Source: an uncultured Archangium sp. (GTDB taxonomy: Bacteria > Myxococcota > Myxococcia > Myxococcales > Myxococcaceae). From it: 8,422 bases of DNA. The stretch covers positions 1 to 8,422 of the forward strand of contig CAMLFP010000245.1 of assembly GCA_946479335.1 (NCBI GenBank). Reading direction: 5' to 3'. The notes beneath the pieces were generated by a model. That model was not told the origin of the DNA. It searched no databases and saw only the letters and a list, made by a program, of their open reading frames with translations. A program made the translations under genes and the position numbers. Of this stretch, positions 5,221 to 8,422 are shown one piece after another; position 1 is the first letter of the stretch; the number at the start of each line of letters is the position of its first letter.

Positions 5221-6270
5221 TCACTGCTCGGGCGTGGGCAGCCCGGCCTGCGACAACCGCACGAAGAGCTGCGAGAGTACGAAGAGCGAGAACGCCGCGT
5301 CGTCGATGCGCGCCGCGCCGCGCTGGCTGCGGGTGTAGAGGTCCAACACGTCGCGGCCGTTGACGCCGAGGAGGAACGCCTGGTGCGCGAGCGACGCGTC
5401 ACCGGCGAAGGCCAGCCCGCGCTGCACGGTCTCGATGCACGCGCGCACGCAGCCCTCGAAGTCGCCGCTCTCGAAGGCCATCTCCGCGACGCGTGCCGGG
5501 TCGATGAGCGCCGCGGGTGCGAGGGCCGCGACGGCGCCCAGCTTCGGCGGGGTGTTCGGCGGCGGCACCACCGGCAGCTCGCTCTGGGTGATGTGCTGCT
5601 GCAGCTGCGAGGCGAGCGAGGCGCCGGTGTCCTTCGCCATGGTGGGCGCTGACGGCCTGGCCTTCGGTGCGCCCGCGGGCACGATCTTCCGGGCGCGGAG
5701 ATCCTTGATGACGAGGCGGATCATCGCCTTCATCACGTCCAGCACGCCGTCGCCACTCATTGCCACGCTCTCGAAGTCGGGCACGTTGCGGCGGTTGAGC
5801 AGCGCGCTCATCTGCTCGATGGGCAGCGCGTTCTTGAGGTCGCGCTTGTTGTACTGGATGACCAACGGGAACGAGTCGAGCGAGATGCCTTGCTCCGCGA
5901 GGTTCTCCTCGAGGTTGGCCATCGACTCGCGGTTGGCGTCTTCCGCGCCGGGGTTGGAGTCGGCCACGAAGACCACGCCGTCGGCGCCCTGCAGCACCAG
6001 CTTGCGGGTCGCGTTGTAGAAGACCTGGCCGGGCACCGTGTACAGCGCCAGCCGCAGCGCGTAGTCGCCGACCTTCTCCACGCGCACCGGGAGGAAGTCG
6101 AAGAACAGCGTGCGGTCGGCCTCGGTGGGCAGCGTCATCAGCTCGCCGCGCAGCGAGGGCTTCACCGACTCGTAGATGCGCTTGAGCGTGGTGGTCTTGC
6201 CCGAGAGGCCAGGGCCGTAGAAGACGATCTTCGCGGCGATCTCCCGCGCCATCACGTTGACGGTGCTCAT
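5221..6270 (-). CDS. MglA-like small Ras-family GTPase with long C-terminal extension
   Basis: A 349-residue protein whose first about 195 residues are an MglA-type GTPase. Residues 8-27 match MglA closely: the REI-x-x-KIV-x-YGPGL opening, then the P-loop GPGLSGKT (19-26). PTEADRTLFFDFLP (48-61) is the MglA switch I signature. TVPGQ (78-82) is the MglA form of the G3 motif with Thr78 in place of the usual Asp, and Gln82 conserved. NKRD (141-144) is G4 and AMSGDGV (170-176) the G5 region. MglA controls cell polarity and gliding motility in Myxococcus with its activating partner MglB. True MglA ends near residue 195; here a Pro/Ala-rich linker (about 196-255) leads to a helical domain (about 256-349) I do not recognise. 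No MglB/roadblock gene is adjacent. GAGGAAG at 6276-6282 with a 5-base spacer is a strong ribosome binding site. The ATG overlaps the FAD gene stop (ATGA). It is a paralogue, not mglA itself. Confidence 0.9.
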   Translation of the reverse strand: MSTVNVMAREIAAKIVFYGPGLSGKTTTLKRIYESVKPSLRGELMTLPTEADRTLFFDFLPVRVEKVGDYALRLALYTVPGQVFYNATRKLVLQGADGVVFVADSNPGAEDANRESMANLEENLAEQGISLDSFPLVIQYNKRDLKNALPIEQMSALLNRRNVPDFESVAMSGDGVLDVMKAMIRLVIKDLRARKIVPAGAPKARPSAPTMAKDTGASLASQLQQHITQSELPVVPPPNTPPKLGAVAALAPAALIDPARVAEMAFESGDFEGCVRACIETVQRGLAFAGDASLAHQAFLLGVNGRDVLDLYTRSQRGAARIDDAAFSLFVLSQLFVRLSQAGLPTPEQ

Positions 6271-7721
6271 GCAGACTTCCTCGCCTTGAGAGGGTCGTTC
6301 TTCTTCAACACCGCCTCGGCGGTGCGCACCGCGCGCTGCGCCGCCAGCACTTCACCTTCGAAGCCAAGCCCGGGGAGCACCTGCCGGTTCGCGAGCAGCA
6401 CGCGCTTCCATGGGGAGTGGGTGGCCAGCCCGCTGACCCCCAGCCACGCGTTGTCGGGCAGCTCGAAGAGCGGCGCGGGCTCTCCGGCGCCGGCCACCAC
6501 GCGCGGCGCGTCGAGCCACGGCGTCGACTCCAGCGTCACGTGCGCGCGGGTGAAGGGCATCACGCGCGCGAGCTCGGCGTGCACGCGCTTCTTCAGCTCG
6601 GAGATCGCGGGCTCGCCCTGCGCGCGCACCGAGATGTCGGCGGGTACCGAGACGCACAGCACGCGCTGCTCCGGCTTCGGCCCCGGCAGCACCTGCAGCA
6701 GCAGCGCGCCGCCGAGCGCCGGTGCGTCGAGCAGCGCGAGGCTCCCCAGGCCGCGCGGCAACCCCGCCTCGGGGAGCACCAGGTTGAGGGTGAACAACGC
6801 GCGCCGCGTCTCGACCAGCGGCGCCACCTTGTCGGCCGCCTTGCGCTGCTTGTCGGGCATCAGCGCCGTCAGCACCTCGAGATCCATCGCGGCCAGCACC
6901 ACCCCTGCGCGGTAGACCGCGTCGTGGTGCGCGAGGCGGATGCCGACCGTGCCGCCTTCGGGCGTGACGCGCTCGATGGGCTCGCCGGAGGTGAGGATCT
7001 CCGCGCCCAGCTCCTTCGCGCGCGTGGCGAGCTGCTGCCAGAGCCCCTCGCGGCCACCGGGGAAGAGGGCCGGCCCCGCGAGCGTGCGCCCCAGCGTGCG
7101 CGCGCGCCCGAGCGCGACGTCGGCGCCGCCGGTGTACGGCAGCAGCTTGCGCAACAGCTCGTCGCTCCGCAGTGGCGTGTCGGTGTCGAGCGCCGGGAAG
7201 CGCGAGAGCGCGCGCTTGAACTTCCACCGCGCCCAGAGGCCCTCGGGCGGGAGGTCGGGCTTCGAGGCAAAGAAGGCGTCGCTCGCGTCGCCCGCCGCCT
7301 GTGCCTTGCGCGTGCGCTCGTCGAAGGCCTCCGCGTCGTCACCGAGGGCGCGCGCCAGCTCGGGGCCGCGGCGCTTCTCGTCGTGCGAGAGCTCGTACCA
7401 GCGCTCCTGCTCCAGCAGCTGCAGCGGGGTGGGCTGCAGCGCGCGCGACAGCGAGGCCACGAGGCCCAGCTCGTTGAGTGACTCCTCGAAGGCCGGCAGG
7501 GCCTTCACCGGCGGCAGCAGCAGCGGCGCGTTGGGCAGCGACGCGTCACCGTGCGCGTAGGGCTCCGTCAGCCCGTCGTGGGGCACGTGCAGCACCTGGA
7601 GGCCGCGTTTCGCCAGCAGCGCCGTCGACAGCACGCCGCCGAGCTGCCCGCCGATGACGATGACGTCGTAGACGTGCCGCCCGGGCGCGCCGCCTTTGCG
7701 GGTCGAAGCAGGAGGCGCCAC
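6267..7721 (-). CDS. FAD-dependent oxidoreductase, phytoene-desaturase/amine-oxidase type
   Basis: A 484-residue flavoprotein-like enzyme. An N-terminal Rossmann segment YDVIVIGGQLGGVLSTALL (18-36) binds the ADP part of FAD. Its glycine motif reads G-G-Q-L-G-G: the middle glycine of the usual G-x-G-x-x-G is replaced by Gln26. FPGGREGLWQQLATRAKELG (220-239) followed by the ILTSGEPIERV strand matches the second cofactor-binding element of carotenoid desaturase-like oxidoreductases. The C-terminal VLPGLGFEGEVLAAQRA (448-464) corresponds to the FAD-contacting end of that family. The middle region is divergent, so substrate is unknown. The first codon is GTG at 7719-7721, with GAGGGA 7 bases upstream inside purN. 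No carotenoid genes are nearby; it sits between purN and the GTPase gene, one base after the purN stop and overlapping the GTPase start by 4 bases. A role in redox chemistry or as a non-enzymatic FAD protein are both possible. Confidence 0.8.
   Translation of the reverse strand: MAPPASTRKGGAPGRHVYDVIVIGGQLGGVLSTALLAKRGLQVLHVPHDGLTEPYAHGDASLPNAPLLLPPVKALPAFEESLNELGLVASLSRALQPTPLQLLEQERWYELSHDEKRRGPELARALGDDAEAFDERTRKAQAAGDASDAFFASKPDLPPEGLWARWKFKRALSRFPALDTDTPLRSDELLRKLLPYTGGADVALGRARTLGRTLAGPALFPGGREGLWQQLATRAKELGAEILTSGEPIERVTPEGGTVGIRLAHHDAVYRAGVVLAAMDLEVLTALMPDKQRKAADKVAPLVETRRALFTLNLVLPEAGLPRGLGSLALLDAPALGGALLLQVLPGPKPEQRVLCVSVPADISVRAQGEPAISELKKRVHAELARVMPFTRAHVTLESTPWLDAPRVVAGAGEPAPLFELPDNAWLGVSGLATHSPWKRVLLANRQVLPGLGFEGEVLAAQRAVRTAEAVLKKNDPLKARKSA
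6276..6282 (-). promoter_or_regulatory. Strong ribosome binding site of the MglA-like gene
   Basis: GAGGAAG on the minus strand sits 5 bases before the ATG at 6268-6270. It lies inside the last codons of the FAD-dependent oxidoreductase gene. It supports the first ATG as start rather than the second methionine (residue 7) and fits translation coupled to the upstream gene. Confidence 0.7.
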
Positions 7722-7722
7722 G

Positions 7723-8334
7723 TCAGAGTCCCTCTTTCAGCGTCACACGCCGCCCGTCGAGCTGCACCACGCCGTTCGCGATGGCCTTGACGACGCGCGG
7801 GTACAGCGCGTGCTCCTCGGCGTGCACGCGCGCGGCGAGCGTCGCCTCGGTGTCACCCGGCAGCACCGGCACCGCCTGCTGCGCGATGATGGGGCCGGTG
7901 TCGGTGCCCTCGTCGACGAAGTGCACGGTGATTCCGGTGACGCGCACGCCCGCGTCGATCGCCTGGCGGATGGCGTGCATCCCCGGGAATGCCGGGAGCA
8001 GGGCAGGGTGCAGGTTGATCACGCGCCCGGGGAAGGCGCGCAGGAACGCCGGAGTCACCAACCGCATGTAGCCCGCGAGCGCCACCAGATCGATTTTCGC
8101 CGCGGTGAGCGCCTGTGCAACGCGCAAATCGAAGGCCTCGCGGTTGTCGAAGAGCGTGTGGTCGATGACCTGCGTGGGCACGCCGGCCTTCGCCGCGCGC
8201 TCGAGACACGTCGCGCCGGGCACGTTGCAGAGCAGCAGCTCCACGCGCGCCGGAGAGCCGGGCACGTTGAGCGCGTCGACCAGCGCCTGGAAGTTCGAGC
8301 CGCTCCCCGAGGCGAGCACCGCGACGCGCATCAT
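7723..8334 (-). CDS. purN: Phosphoribosylglycinamide formyltransferase
   Basis: A 203-residue enzyme that transfers the formyl group of 10-formyltetrahydrofolate to glycinamide ribonucleotide, the third step of de novo purine synthesis, in the cytoplasm. VLASGSGSNFQAL (6-18) is the phosphate-binding loop. AGYMRLVTPAFL (87-98) and INLHPALLPAFPG (106-118) surround the active site; Asn107, His109 and Asp145 (in DEGTDTGPI, 141-149) are the catalytic trio, equal to Asn106, His108 and Asp144 of E. coli. Length is near the usual 200-215. Two ATGs are adjacent (8334 and 8331). The second aligns better with the E. coli N-terminus and numbering; the first overlaps the purM stop as ATGA. Either start couples translation to purM. 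The stop is followed one base later by the GTG of the FAD enzyme gene. Confidence 0.96.
   Translation of the reverse strand: MMRVAVLASGSGSNFQALVDALNVPGSPARVELLLCNVPGATCLERAAKAGVPTQVIDHTLFDNREAFDLRVAQALTAAKIDLVALAGYMRLVTPAFLRAFPGRVINLHPALLPAFPGMHAIRQAIDAGVRVTGITVHFVDEGTDTGPIIAQQAVPVLPGDTEATLAARVHAEEHALYPRVVKAIANGVVQLDGRRVTLKEGL
7729..7734 (-). promoter_or_regulatory. Ribosome binding site supporting a GTG start
   Basis: GAGGGA on the minus strand lies 7 bases before the GTG at 7719-7721, within the last codons of purN. It decides the start of the FAD-dependent oxidoreductase, which has no ATG at this end. Confidence 0.65.
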
Positions 8335-8422
8335 GGGTCGACGCGCGCCTCGGCTTCAGCGCCGGGAGTCCCCGCTTCGATGACGCCCACGTCCCACGCG
8401 TCGAGGCCGCGCGCCTTGAGCA
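8331..8422 (-). CDS. purM: C-terminal end of phosphoribosylformylglycinamidine cyclo-ligase (partial)
   Basis: The frame ending in TGA at 8331-8333 gives the last 29 residues of a protein that begins beyond the window. The tail includes GLDAWDVGVIEAGTPGAEA, which matches the end of PurM (AIR synthetase), where a conserved A-W-x-I/V-G-x-I segment precedes a short variable tail. PurM closes the imidazole ring in the fifth step of purine synthesis. Its position directly upstream of and overlapping purN repeats the widespread purM-purN order, which strengthens the call. The catalytic core lies outside the window. Confidence 0.85.
   Translation of the reverse strand, partial: LKARGLDAWDVGVIEAGTPGAEAEARVDP

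Noticed and set aside
4154..5402. Long minus-strand open frames across the DUF4388 gene
   Set aside because: Serine/arginine/threonine-rich products without domains; shadows of the plus-strand gene.
6267..7721. Carotenoid biosynthesis gene (crtI)
   Set aside because: The fold is related but the glycine motif is altered, the middle region is divergent and no other carotenoid gene is in the window.

Overview
The window is very GC-rich, densely packed bacterial chromosome with mostly intact genes on both strands. The best guess for the source is a myxobacterium (phylum Myxococcota). The reasons are an MglA-type small GTPase, a DUF4388/PATAN protein next to it, many lipoproteins and strong GC bias at third codon positions. 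This is an inference from gene content; the sequence holds no rRNA or other direct taxonomic marker. No gene-free stretch exceeds about 65 bases. I see no tRNA, rRNA, CRISPR array, insertion sequence or phage gene.

Layout, left to right. (1) Bases 2-70 (+) are the tail of a gene resembling HAD-IB hydrolases. It is followed by an ECF-type sigma factor with a cysteine-containing C-terminal extension (99-872, +) and a four-helix DUF1304 membrane protein (882-1241, +). (2) Four minus-strand genes follow. A metal-dependent phosphatase/phosphoglycerate-mutase-like enzyme (3221-4096) overlaps a HELTH zinc-peptidase-like lipoprotein (2382-3224) by an ATGA. After 62 bases comes a secreted peroxiredoxin/thioredoxin-like protein (1723-2319), whose end overlaps a lipoprotein with a DsbD N-terminal-like domain (1242-1733). 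(3) Diverging from this block after only 31 bases is a DUF4388/PATAN protein (4128-5180, +). (4) A second minus-strand block, purM (partial), purN, an FAD-dependent oxidoreductase of the phytoene-desaturase type and a long MglA-like GTPase, is joined by overlaps or single-base gaps and very probably makes one transcript.

How the genes may work together. The redoxin and DsbD-alpha-like lipoprotein look like a cell-envelope thiol pair. purM and purN catalyse nearby steps of purine synthesis. The FAD enzyme and the GTPase are co-transcribed with them for no obvious metabolic reason. The GTPase carries about 150 extra residues after its G domain and faces a PATAN-domain gene tail to tail, a pairing that suggests a signalling or polarity module. 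The sigma factor has no anti-sigma gene beside it, so its C-terminal cysteine segment is a candidate built-in control element.

Nothing here is a proven new system. The least explained items are the extended GTPase with its FAD and PATAN neighbours, the sigma factor tail with DUF1304, and the stand-alone DsbD-alpha-like lipoprotein.
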